DNA of 64,000 nt. Source: G965220825 sp965220825. GTDB taxonomy: Bacteria; Pseudomonadota; Alphaproteobacteria; UBA828. The translations under genes were made by a program, and so were the position numbers. Numbering within the stretch: position 1 is the stretch's first letter; each line of letters starts with the position of its first letter. The notes under the pieces were generated by a model, which was given only the letters and a program-made list of their open reading frames with translations, was not told where the DNA came from and made no database searches. Shown one piece after another: positions 52,782-61,388 of the stretch. The DNA lies in NCBI GenBank assembly GCA_965220825.1, contig OZ244839.1, positions 2,170,001-2,234,000 of the forward strand, in the 5' to 3' direction.

Positions 52782-53720
52782 TCATGTTACTCTCTGCCGC
52801 AAGCTTTTCAGCACGGCTTCCCGAGCCACATCGCGGCCGGGGCCGTCTTCGATTTCGATGTCTTCCAGGCGGAGCGCGCCGTCGTTGCAGGCGATTAACG
52901 GGCAGCCTTCAATGTCCGCGCCGAGCACCTGGCCCGGCATGGCGAGGAATGGGGTTTCCGCCTCCGTGATCGAAGCCTTCCAAATGGTGATCCGTCGTTC
53001 CCCTTCGAGGAAGCAGTAGGCACCGTCAAAGGGCCGGGACGATGCGCGGATCAGCCGGCTGATCGTCTCCGCGTCGGAGCGCCACGAAATGCGCGCGTCC
53101 TCTGGCCGGCGAGGGTAGCAGCGCAGGGCCGCTTTCGAGTGGATCGGCTGTGGGGTCGCCCGGATAATGTTGCGTTCCAGCCGTTCGACTGTTTCCAGGA
53201 ACATCTCAGGGATTCGCCGTTCCAACCACTTGTAGACGTCCCCGATATAGCTATTTGCATCAAGCGGATAACGGTCTCGCATGAATACGTCTCCGCTGTC
53301 AAGCTCGCCGGGCTCCATCTGGTGGACGCAAAGACCGATGTGGGGTTCGCCCACCAGAATTGCCCAGTTCGGGCAGGCGTTACCGCGGAAGCGCGGGAGG
53401 TCACCCGCGTGGGCATTGAGAACGCCGCGTGGGAAGGCCGCGCACGCTGTTTCGCCCAGGATCGTGAGCCAATTGACGGAAACGCCAATTTCGCAGCCGG
53501 AGCTGCGGAGATCGGCAATCCGTTCGGAAGAGTTAATCCGTGCGTCGTTGAAGAAGGGCGCGTTCACATCTTCAGCGAACGCTTCGAACGCACGCTCGTC
53601 GGTTCGATAAAAGGCTTCGGCGCGACAGGTTGCAACGAGACCAATCTCGTGGCCCGCTGCACGGAGCAGGCGCGCCGTGTTCAGCATCAAATTGGAACGT
53701 CCGATTACCGCAACTCTCAT
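52782..53720 (-). CDS. Sugar N-formyltransferase (methionyl-tRNA formyltransferase-like) A
   Basis: The ATG at 53720 overlaps the deacetylase-like stop (ATGA); 312 residues. The catalytic pattern is visible: VLNAHAGDLPRFRGNACPNW (Asn and His of N-x-H) near residue 110, and ELDSGDVFMRDRYPLDANSY with the Asp near residue 148. A C-terminal domain includes RRPEDARISWRSDAETISRL and RPFDGAYCFLEG. With 10-formyltetrahydrofolate it would formylate an amino sugar, as WbkC does for perosamine. It is a distinct type from the formyltransferase at 54486. Confidence 0.85.
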   Translation of the reverse strand: MRVAVIGRSNLMLNTARLLRAAGHEIGLVATCRAEAFYRTDERAFEAFAEDVNAPFFNDARINSSERIADLRSSGCEIGVSVNWLTILGETACAAFPRGVLNAHAGDLPRFRGNACPNWAILVGEPHIGLCVHQMEPGELDSGDVFMRDRYPLDANSYIGDVYKWLERRIPEMFLETVERLERNIIRATPQPIHSKAALRCYPRRPEDARISWRSDAETISRLIRASSRPFDGAYCFLEGERRITIWKASITEAETPFLAMPGQVLGADIEGCPLIACNDGALRLEDIEIEDGPGRDVAREAVLKSLRQRVT

Positions 53721-54493
53721 ACCGTTTTCTGTATGGCTGGGTTCACCATGTGGCAGCCGCGTTCCAACCCGCCGACTCTTGCCGCAAGGTCGCGGATGCA
53801 CTCCCCGCCGCCACGAATCGCCAGGTGGTCGATCACCTCCGAGAACATGGTCGCGGGTCCTGGGCCGGCATGCTTTAGCGCGCCGGCCGCGGCTTCCGTT
53901 TTGGCATTTACGCCCCCTAAGCGCCTGTATGCGTTATAGGCCTCGCCGCTGGGGCAGTTGAGAAACACATGTACCGGGTGGAAATTGAGAATCTTCATAC
54001 CGTCGAGCCGCTGTATCGGGTCGAGCCGCCAACTCGCGTCGGAACATTCCATTTCGAAGTCGTCCTCCCACACGTGAGGAAGACGCAGAAGGCACGCGCC
54101 ACGGTAGGCGAAGCGGCACGGTGCGGCGCTGGGGCAGTGGTGGAGATAGAGCGACAAGTCCACACACAATTCCTCGCGTCGAGCCAGTTCGTGTAGGAGG
54201 CGAGTGCTCTGCATGAGCCCGTGGCTGCGAACGCAGCGCGCGGACGGAACTAGGCTCATGCAGTGATCGATTACCTCGTCCGAAGTCACCCCGTGGCTGG
54301 AGCCCGGAAGGAAATTGGGATGAATACCGAGCTCGAATAGGTCGGAGCGCTTGCGCAGCGCATCTACCGCCGGCGACATGTGCGTAATGAGCCAAGTAGC
54401 GCGCACGCGCCGCTTGATCAGCGCCGCCGCAATTGGCTCGATCATGTAGTCGGGCGCCCAGTCCAGGTCGATGGTGATTACGGGCTCAAACAC
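53717..54493 (-). CDS. Polysaccharide deacetylase-like protein (WbmS-like)
   Basis: The 258-residue product reads MFEPVITIDLDWAPDYMIEP at the start, with the DLDWA metal-site-like element, then RATWLITHMSPAVDALRK, FELGIHPNFLPGSSHG and KILNFHPVHVFLN. This pattern recalls WbmS-type deacetylase-fold proteins of O-antigen loci. It overlaps both formyltransferase genes (8 bp upstream, 4 bp downstream), so the three are made together. It likely prepares or trims the amine-bearing sugar that is formylated. Confidence 0.75.
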   Translation of the reverse strand: MFEPVITIDLDWAPDYMIEPIAAALIKRRVRATWLITHMSPAVDALRKRSDLFELGIHPNFLPGSSHGVTSDEVIDHCMSLVPSARCVRSHGLMQSTRLLHELARREELCVDLSLYLHHCPSAAPCRFAYRGACLLRLPHVWEDDFEMECSDASWRLDPIQRLDGMKILNFHPVHVFLNCPSGEAYNAYRRLGGVNAKTEAAAGALKHAGPGPATMFSEVIDHLAIRGGGECIRDLAARVGGLERGCHMVNPAIQKTV

Positions 54494-55430
54494 GGAGAGG
54501 TGTGAAGCATTGGTGTGCGGACTTCCAGATCAGCGGCAGGGCGTCGGTTCCATCGTCGGCTGCTGCTTCTTCGATCGCGAGGAGTCCCCGGCCGGTGACG
54601 ACACAGGGCGATGCCACCTCGGCCAACCGGGCGATCTGGCCCGCCCGCCCAAATACCGTTGGACCCGCCGGCACAGCACCCGCGCGCCAGATGGTAAGCC
54701 GCGCGCCAGACAGCGCCGCGCACGCCCCTGGATAGGGACGGGAGACGGCACGAATCAGCCTTTCGATCTCCTCGGCCGGGCGCGTCCAGTCGATAATACC
54801 GTCGCTTGGCTCGCGCTGCAGGCAATAGGTGGGCGTGCCGCCTTGTGGCTGCGGTACCAACGATCCGTCGACAATCCCAGCAATCGATTCGCGCAGAAGG
54901 TCGATTGCAACGTCGTTAGCCCGCTCAACCACGTCGCCGATGTAGTCCTGCGGACTGATCGGGAACCGGCGTTGGCCGTAGAGCGGGCCGTCGTCCACGC
55001 CGTCTGCGAGCACAAACAGGCTGATTCCAGCTTCCCGCTCGCCCTGAAGCAACGCCCAGTTCAATGGCGCACCGCCCCTGTACTTGGGAAGCAGGGAAGC
55101 GTGAATACCGAGCGCTCCGCGGGTGAAGACCTGGCGAAGCCTGGCTGGAATCCTGTGATACCAGCCCGCTGCGATACCGATCTCCGGCTGAAGCTGCTGC
55201 AAGGCAACGATTGTCGCATCGACACTCTCGTACTCATGCGCCGGGACGCCACGGTCCTCCGCCCATCGCGCCATATCCGAAAATCTTGTGTTTCTTACCC
55301 CTTTCGGGCTATAGGATATAGCGAATCCTCGACCTACGTGAACGACGCACACGGGCGGCAACCCCAGGTCCACCAGCTCATCCGCAATGCGGCGAGTCAG
55401 TTCGGTTCCACCAAAGAGGACGATTTTCAC
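54486..55430 (-). CDS. Sugar N-formyltransferase (methionyl-tRNA formyltransferase-like) B
   Basis: The 314-residue product starts MKIVLFGGTELTRRIADELV. The active-site stretch is LGIHASLLPKYRGGAPLNWA near residue 110: His is kept but the Asn two before it in most formyltransferases is Gly, as in some sugar-modifying relatives. The later Asp lies in LADGVDDGPLYGQRRFPIS. DGIIDWTRPAEEIERLIRAV and RPYPGACAALSG form the C-terminal region. It is predicted to use 10-formyltetrahydrofolate on an NDP-amino sugar. Together with the one at 52782, two different sugars or positions may be formylated. Confidence 0.83.
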   Translation of the reverse strand: MKIVLFGGTELTRRIADELVDLGLPPVCVVHVGRGFAISYSPKGVRNTRFSDMARWAEDRGVPAHEYESVDATIVALQQLQPEIGIAAGWYHRIPARLRQVFTRGALGIHASLLPKYRGGAPLNWALLQGEREAGISLFVLADGVDDGPLYGQRRFPISPQDYIGDVVERANDVAIDLLRESIAGIVDGSLVPQPQGGTPTYCLQREPSDGIIDWTRPAEEIERLIRAVSRPYPGACAALSGARLTIWRAGAVPAGPTVFGRAGQIARLAEVASPCVVTGRGLLAIEEAAADDGTDALPLIWKSAHQCFTPLRV

Positions 55431-55524
55431 TGGCCAACCTGCTCCATACGGAAAATACTGTACGGTACCGACATCACCACATTACTCCAGATTGTTTGAA
55501 TCAATCTCGTCCCAGCCTGTCCTA

Positions 55525-56089
55525 TCACTGCATAGCCCCTGCTGAACTCCACCGATCAAAGGCAGTCATGAAAACGTCCGACTTGAATTCTTGCGCTCCA
55601 TCGTACAGGATAACACTATGTTCGTCATGTCGAATGTCTTCATAGCATGTCGAATGTCTTCATAGCGAAAATCATATTCTTCTTCCCGCAAGACTCTATT
55701 GCCAAGAAAACGTTAGGAATGCGAACCACGCCGTCAAACTGTCGGTTGCACACGTAATCTATCTCCTCGCTTCGAAACCATTCTTCGCCGAGGACGGTGG
55801 AGCTCGGCTTCTCGCGCACCCTCACGGACGAGTATGGCATCCTTGGCGTCGCGCCATACAGGAATGACACCGAAGCGAGGTGCGCAGAACAAGAAAAATG
55901 ATTGTGTTCACTTGGTAATTCACCTCGCGTTCGTGTTATGTGACACTTTGGCTTCTCCGATAGACCATGAGCGCCTCGAAGACGTCCAACAACAGAAACT
56001 CCGCGTTGTTTGACTACCGCCAGCAGCTTTCGCCGTGGACACGGAAAGCGCCGAGAACTCGTTTCCGGCCAAAAGGTATCTGACGGCAC
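55525..56089 (-). pseudogene. Decayed coding fragment with frameshifts, unrecognised family
   Basis: The 719-bp gap upstream of formyltransferase B has no intact gene but shows broken coding sense on the minus strand. One frame (to 55640) reads LGEEWFRSEEIDYVCNRQFD then GVVRIPNVFL. A second frame continues as FLGNRVLREEEYDFRYEDIR after a one-base shift near 55703-55711. Deleting one copy of the 20-bp tandem repeat then lets it run on through SVILYDGAQEFKSDVFMTAF to a stop at 55525. The family is not recognised; a lost sugar-modifying enzyme is a guess. Random open frame is the alternative. Confidence 0.42.
55626..55665. repeat. Perfect 20-bp tandem duplication
   Basis: CATGTCGAATGTCTTCATAG occurs twice without a break (55626-55645 and 55646-55665). 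The unit is not a multiple of three, so inside a reading frame it shifts it. It lies in the decayed fragment and looks like a slipped-strand replication event. Confidence 0.95.
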
Positions 56090-56149
56090 CCCAACAAGCT
56101 ACACTCCGCTCGCAGCCAAAAAAACCCGTTGCGGGTGCTGATCTTAACA

Positions 56150-57136
56150 CTAGAGCCTCTCCCATTTTGATACCGCCGCGAGCACCGCCTTCTGTTCTTC
56201 ATCCAACGCGCCCGCTCGCGTTCTGAATGCTAAATTTTTCGGTGGATCCAGCCTTGAACTTACGTTAACGCCATAAATATCACGTATTCTTCCGCGCACC
56301 TGCTCGACGACGCTTCCCGGTGCCTTGCAAATGCGTTCGTATTTAACACTCATAATGACTTCAGGCCGCACCAGTTTCATCATTCGCTCGTGAGTCTTCT
56401 TCAGGGAATAAACCTGTCCAGCAATTTGCTGATCGAAGGGTAATTTTTTCAGTTCGTGGTAGTTCGGCGGATATGAAGCCCACCATGTGTCCGCCCGACC
56501 ATAATAAGCTATTCTCGCCGCCAAAATAGAAAGAGCCACGTCACGCGGCTCTCGCTCAACATATATGAAAAATGGCATAGTAAAGAACTTCTGAAAATCT
56601 CGCATATAATTGGGAGCGTACATTCCCTTCATTACAACACCGCTTTTGAACATCGACTGCATGCAACGGATCACCCGTGCCAAACTTGACCATTCGATTT
56701 CCTTATTGTGGCAGTCATACGCGATCATATCATCGACGCATTTTATTTTCAACCAATGTTGCCAAAAATAGCCAAATTCATGAGGTCCATGTGGTCCCAT
56801 AGTTTTCCCGTAGTCAGATTTATAACTTGCCTTCTGCAATGGTTGAAGAACTGCTTGACTGAGCGCTATACCGTACTCCGGCCGCAACCAAAAGCGTGCA
56901 ATGAGATTGTTGATGTATCCGAGATTCAAACACTGAGCGATAAGCTGGTAAAGCAACGTCGTTCCCGACCTTGGTAGGCCAAATATGAAGACTGTCGGAT
57001 ATTCTGTACCGCGCTCGGGCTCACTTTCAAGATGTGATAGCGCAATATTCATTTCGGAGAGCCGGCGTTCTATCGCGTCATTTTTTTTGTACGGTAATGT
57101 ACGCAGTCGATTTTCTCTCTCTCGATAAGAATTCAC
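56150..57136 (-). CDS. Sulfotransferase family protein
   Basis: The 328-residue protein has the PAPS 5'-phosphosulfate loop VFIFGLPRSGTTLLYQLIAQ near residue 50 and the 3'-phosphate motif region PFFIYVEREPRDVALSILAA near residue 190. It would transfer sulfate from PAPS to a hydroxyl of a saccharide or lipid. No signal peptide is seen, so action is cytoplasmic. No PAPS synthesis gene is in the window. The gene is AT-rich and lies 167 bp downstream of the second asnB-like gene. Confidence 0.82.
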   Translation of the reverse strand: MNSYRERENRLRTLPYKKNDAIERRLSEMNIALSHLESEPERGTEYPTVFIFGLPRSGTTLLYQLIAQCLNLGYINNLIARFWLRPEYGIALSQAVLQPLQKASYKSDYGKTMGPHGPHEFGYFWQHWLKIKCVDDMIAYDCHNKEIEWSSLARVIRCMQSMFKSGVVMKGMYAPNYMRDFQKFFTMPFFIYVEREPRDVALSILAARIAYYGRADTWWASYPPNYHELKKLPFDQQIAGQVYSLKKTHERMMKLVRPEVIMSVKYERICKAPGSVVEQVRGRIRDIYGVNVSSRLDPPKNLAFRTRAGALDEEQKAVLAAVSKWERL

Positions 57137-57303
57137 GTCAAATCATCCGCGTAATTCTATGCGTTATCGTTTTCATACGGCCCTCGGTTGAAGACCGACG
57201 AGGCGGCGGGGACCGTAGATCGAGGCATGGGTCCACGACACAAACACGTTTTCGGAGACTTTCACCTCGCTGGTCATCAGATGTCGGATAGTAAATCGAG
57301 AGT

Positions 57304-59226
57304 TCAACTGTAACGACCTGCCACGGTCCGCATCTGTCGCACTTGCACCCCCAGAAAGCACCTGCACCACTCCTCCACATAGAGCAGCGACCAAATGAGC
57401 AGCCTGCGGTTACGCTGGCCCGAGAGGTGCTCCCCGATGAGGCCCGCGACGGTGCCGTAATCCATCCAGTCGTAGATGCGCGCCGTGCGGTCCAGCAGGC
57501 GGTCGCGCACATAGTCCATGCTCTCACCGCGGAACCACGAGGCATCCGGTGCCGAGAATCCCTGCTTCTCGCGTGCGGAGACATCCGCGCCCACATGCCG
57601 CCGGAGCACCTTGCGAAGCAGCAGCTTGCCGTCGCTGGTGCGCTGGAAATATCGCCGCGTCTTGGGGCCGGGCTCGTTCTCGTTCAGCCGCACCACCGCG
57701 CCCAGATTGCCGAGCTTCAGGGCCGTCGGCAGCTCCATGGCGAAGTCGACCAGGTCGTTGTCCAGGAAGGGCACTCGGGTCTCCAGGGAATGCGCCATGG
57801 AGAGCTTGTCCTCGACCACGAGAAGGCCGTGAAGGAAGGTCCGCGCCTCCAGGTAGAGAGAGTGGTTGACGTAATCCTCCGGTCGGGCGAGCGCGTCGGC
57901 GTGGGTGGCGAAGACGTCCCGGAAGATATCGCGGGTCCACACGTCCTCCATCCTGTCGGCCACTGGCCGGAAAACGTCGTGTAGCACCCGGTTGGGGATC
58001 AGTCGCTGCCAGTAGAGATAGTACTTGTCGATGTAGTGCTCGAAGTCGTCGTTCACCACGGCGCGGTAGTAGCGCCACGGATAGCCGCCGAAGAGCTCGT
58101 CGCCGCCGGTCCCCGACAGCACCACCTTGCCGAAGCGGCTGGCGAGGCGGGCCGCGTAGTAGTTCGGGTAGGACTGGCCGACGCGCGGCTCCTCCAGGTG
58201 CCAGACGAGGTCGCTGATGCAGCGCTCCATGTCGCCAGCCTTCAGCACCATCTCGTAGTGTTCGGTGGCGCAGAGGTGCGAGAGCCGCTCGGCGTTCACA
58301 CGCTCGTCGAAGATCTGTTCGAGCCCGGAGGGTGTCGCGGACATGTCGAAGCCGACGGTGAAGCTCTTGAGCGTCGGGAAATGCTGCGCGGCAACGGCTG
58401 TGACCGAGCCTGAATCGATACCGCCACTCAGATAGGCACCAACCTCCACGTCCGAGACGAGCTGCCGCTCCACCGCCTGGCGGAAAAGCCGGTCGAGTTC
58501 CTCTTCATACGCGCCTTCGCTCTCCGCCGCTTCGGGTTCGCGGAAGTCGTAGTCCCAATAGCGCTCGATCCGGGGCGCTTGCGAAGCCCCCTCGCGGATC
58601 CTGAGCAGGCTGCCGGCGGGCAGCATGGAGACCCCGGCGAAGAGCGTGCGGTCAGAGAAGAAGTTCTGAAAGGTGAAGTACTCGGCCATGCCGGCGAAAT
58701 CGACCTCGGCGGCGAGGGCCGGATGTTGAAGCAACGCCTTGATCTCGGAGGCGAAGAGGAAGGCGCCGCCGGTTCGAACGTAGTAAAGCGGCTTTACGCC
58801 GTAGCGATCCCGCGCAAGCAGCAGTTCGCGCGTCTCGGCGTCCCACAGGGCGAAGGCGAACATGCCGTTGAAACGCTGGAGCGCCTTCGCGCCCCACGCC
58901 GCCATGGCCTCCAGCACCACCTCGGTATCCGACTGGGAACGGAAACGCCGGCCGTCGGCCTCAAGCTCCCGGCGCAGCGTCTGGAAGTTGTAGACCTCGC
59001 CGTTGTAGGAGAGCGCACAGCGCCCATCCTTCGTCTCCATGGGCTGGCTCGCGGCCGGCGACAGATCGATCACCGCGAGGCGCCGGTGGCCGAGCCCGAG
59101 CGCACCGTCCAGGAAGCACCCGTCGCCGTCCGGCCCCCGGTGCTGCAGTGCGCCGGTCATGCGCTCCAGCACCGCAGGCGGGGCGGGCGCGCCGTCCAGG
59201 TTCAGAATGCCGACGATACCGCACAT
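57304..59226 (-). CDS. asnB: Asparagine synthetase-type glutamine amidotransferase (AsnB family), second copy
   Basis: The ATG at 59226 gives 640 residues starting MCGIVGILNLDG, so the nucleophile Cys2 is intact. YNGEVYNFQTLRRELEADGR, SDTEVVLEAMAAWG, AYLSGGIDSGSVTAVAAQHF (pyrophosphate loop), VVLSGTGGDELFGGYPW and SMAHSLETRVPFLDNDLVDF are all present. It is clearly diverged from the copy at 39880. It follows the WbpE-like aminotransferase after 11 bp, supporting a role in amidating a uronic acid. The longer frame to 59595 runs out of frame through the aminotransferase gene. Confidence 0.9.
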   Translation of the reverse strand: MCGIVGILNLDGAPAPPAVLERMTGALQHRGPDGDGCFLDGALGLGHRRLAVIDLSPAASQPMETKDGRCALSYNGEVYNFQTLRRELEADGRRFRSQSDTEVVLEAMAAWGAKALQRFNGMFAFALWDAETRELLLARDRYGVKPLYYVRTGGAFLFASEIKALLQHPALAAEVDFAGMAEYFTFQNFFSDRTLFAGVSMLPAGSLLRIREGASQAPRIERYWDYDFREPEAAESEGAYEEELDRLFRQAVERQLVSDVEVGAYLSGGIDSGSVTAVAAQHFPTLKSFTVGFDMSATPSGLEQIFDERVNAERLSHLCATEHYEMVLKAGDMERCISDLVWHLEEPRVGQSYPNYYAARLASRFGKVVLSGTGGDELFGGYPWRYYRAVVNDDFEHYIDKYYLYWQRLIPNRVLHDVFRPVADRMEDVWTRDIFRDVFATHADALARPEDYVNHSLYLEARTFLHGLLVVEDKLSMAHSLETRVPFLDNDLVDFAMELPTALKLGNLGAVVRLNENEPGPKTRRYFQRTSDGKLLLRKVLRRHVGADVSAREKQGFSAPDASWFRGESMDYVRDRLLDRTARIYDWMDYGTVAGLIGEHLSGQRNRRLLIWSLLYVEEWCRCFLGVQVRQMRTVAGRYS

Positions 59227-59237
59227 GGCGTGCGCCC

Positions 59238-60392
59238 TCAGGCCGCGAGCTCGCGGACGGCGTGCGCGACCCGGGCATAGTCGGCGGCCTCCATGGCGTT
59301 GTGCAACGGCAGTGCGATGGTGTTGCTCTCCGCATCGCGGGCAGCGGGGAAGCTGTCCGCCTCGAAGCCGTACCGCTTGCCGTAATAGCCCAGCATGTGG
59401 ACGGCGTGGGTGCCGGGCCGCGTTGCGACGCCGGCGGCGTGGAGGCGTTCCATCATGTCGTTGCGCGAAATCGGCGCCGGGGCGGGATCGACCGTGCAGA
59501 CGAAGGCCTGCCAGGCATGGCGCCCGTCCGCCGGTTCCTCCGGCAGGCGAAGCCAGTCGATATCGGCGAGATGTGCGCGATACCACGCCGCCCATTGCGC
59601 GCGCTCGGCGATGAAGCCCTCGAGCTTTTCGATCTGCACGAGGCCGACGGCGCCCTGCAGATCGGTCATCCGGTAGTTGAAGCCGAGCGTGTTAAAATCC
59701 GGGAGAAGCCAGGACTTGGGGCCGGCGTGCCGCTTCTCTTCGGAGACGGCCGCGCCGTGATTGCGAAGCTGGCCGACATGCACCGCGATCCCCTCGTCGC
59801 CGGTGGTGATCATGCCGCCTTCACCCGTGGTTACCGTCTTGCGTGGGTGGAACGAGAAGGCCGCGACGTCCCCCAATCCGCCGGCAAAGCGGTCTCCCAG
59901 GCGGGCGCCCGCGGCGCAGGCCGCATCCTCCACCACCTTAACGGACTCCGGCAGCCCGGCGCGGAGGCGCGGCACGTCCGCGCAGAGGCCGAAGAGGTGC
60001 ACCGGCATCACCGCGCGCGTGCGCTCCGTCACCGCAGCCAACGCCCGGTCCACGTCCATGTTGAACGTGAGCGGGTCGATATCGACGAAGACCGGGGTCG
60101 CGCCGCAATACAGCACGGCATTGGCGGTGGCGATCCAAGTGAAGGCCGGCAGGATGACCTCGTCTCCGGGACCGGCACCGACCGCAAGCAGCGCCAAGTG
60201 CAGCGCCGTCGTGCACGAGGTCGTCGCCACCGCGTGAGGCACGTCGTGGAGCTCGGCGAAGCGGCGCTCGAAGGCCGCGACCTTCGGGCCCTGGGTGAGC
60301 CAGCCGCTCGCGATCGGCTCGCGCAGGGCCTGCCACTCTTCCTCGCCCACGGAGGGGCGGGCGATAGCGATCTCGCGGGGTGCGGGGGTCAT
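59238..60392 (-). CDS. wbpE: DegT/DnrJ/EryC1 sugar aminotransferase (WbpE-like)
   Basis: The ATG at 60392 overlaps the epimerase stop (ATGA); 384 residues. The PLP-dependent type I fold shows ATTSCTTALHLALLAVGAG, LPAFTWIATANAVLYCGATP, VEDAACAAGARLG and FSFHPRKTVTTGEGGMITT with the PLP-binding Lys. WbpE aminates the 3-keto group of UDP-3-keto-GlcNAcA using glutamate. WbpB- and WbpD-like genes nearby fit this step. Other 3- or 4-keto sugar aminotransferases are the alternative. Confidence 0.85.
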   Translation of the reverse strand: MTPAPREIAIARPSVGEEEWQALREPIASGWLTQGPKVAAFERRFAELHDVPHAVATTSCTTALHLALLAVGAGPGDEVILPAFTWIATANAVLYCGATPVFVDIDPLTFNMDVDRALAAVTERTRAVMPVHLFGLCADVPRLRAGLPESVKVVEDAACAAGARLGDRFAGGLGDVAAFSFHPRKTVTTGEGGMITTGDEGIAVHVGQLRNHGAAVSEEKRHAGPKSWLLPDFNTLGFNYRMTDLQGAVGLVQIEKLEGFIAERAQWAAWYRAHLADIDWLRLPEEPADGRHAWQAFVCTVDPAPAPISRNDMMERLHAAGVATRPGTHAVHMLGYYGKRYGFEADSFPAARDAESNTIALPLHNAMEAADYARVAHAVRELAA

Positions 60393-61378
60393 GAGGCGCG
60401 GCGGCGCTTTGCTTCCACCTCCGCCTTGTGCGCCGCACGCCATGCGATGAGCGCACGGAGGCCCTCGTCCAGCGGCACGGAGGCAGTGAACCCGAGCTCG
60501 GCCGCCGCCTTCTCTGGACTGCCGATGCGGTTCTTCACGAAGACCCGGTCGGCGGGCTGGTAGTCGACCGGCAGGTTGGAGCCCGAGAGCCGGAGTATCA
60601 GCTCCGCCAACTCCTTAACCGTCGTGCGGATGCCGGTGCCGACATTGTAGAAGCGGTCGGCCGTCTCCGCCCTCATGGCGCAGAGGTTGGCCCGCGCGCA
60701 GTCGCCGACATAGACGAAGTCGTAGGCCTGGCTGCCGTCGCCGTGGATCGTCGGCGGCTCGCCGCGATCGATGCGGTCGAGGAAGCGCATGATGACGGCG
60801 ATGTAGGCGCCGAAATAGTCCTGGCGCGGCCCGTAGACGTTCATGTAGCGGAGGCCCACATAGGGCAGCCCGTAGCGGTGGTGCAGCGCCCGTGCCATCG
60901 CTTCGCCGGCGATCTTGGTGGCACCGTAGAAGTTCGTGTTGTTGAAGGGATGCGCCTCGGTCATGGGCTCCTCCACGGCGTCGCCATAGACCGAAGCCGA
61001 GGAGGAATAGACCAGCCGCTGCACGCCGTTGGCAACGCAGGCCTCCAGCACGTTGAAGGTGCCCGCGATATTCACGTCGAAGGCGGAGCGCGGGAATTCC
61101 TGGCATTGGAGCAGCCAGAGCGCGGCGAGGTGGAAGACGCCGTCGGCCCCCTTGAGGGCGGCGTTCAGGATGTCGGTCTGGCAGATGTCGCCGCCCACCT
61201 CGTAGACCTTCACGCGCGCATCCTTCAGTGCGTCGTGCAGATTCTCCGCCGTCCCGCGCGCAAAGTTGTCATAGACGACGACCTCACCCACATCCTCGCG
61301 GATAAGCGCATCCACGACGTGGGAGCCGATCAGGCCCGCGCCACCGATGACGATCAGGCGCTTGCCGCGTATGTCCAT
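60389..61378 (-). CDS. NAD-dependent nucleotide-sugar epimerase (extended SDR)
   Basis: The 329-residue product from ATG 61378 has LIVIGGAGLIGSHVVDALIR, the VYDNFARG motif of UDP-glucose-type epimerases, VYSSSASVYGDAVEEPM, NFYGATKIAGEAMARAL (Y-x-x-x-K) and RYMNVYGPRQDYFGAYIAVI. It likely interconverts C4 epimers of a UDP-hexose or HexNAc. The upstream ATG at 61417 adds 13 residues without homology. It lies 10 bp after the acetyltransferase stop. Confidence 0.85.
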   Translation of the reverse strand: MDIRGKRLIVIGGAGLIGSHVVDALIREDVGEVVVYDNFARGTAENLHDALKDARVKVYEVGGDICQTDILNAALKGADGVFHLAALWLLQCQEFPRSAFDVNIAGTFNVLEACVANGVQRLVYSSSASVYGDAVEEPMTEAHPFNNTNFYGATKIAGEAMARALHHRYGLPYVGLRYMNVYGPRQDYFGAYIAVIMRFLDRIDRGEPPTIHGDGSQAYDFVYVGDCARANLCAMRAETADRFYNVGTGIRTTVKELAELILRLSGSNLPVDYQPADRVFVKNRIGSPEKAAAELGFTASVPLDEGLRALIAWRAAHKAEVEAKRRRAS

Positions 61379-61388
61379 TGCCCGTCCT

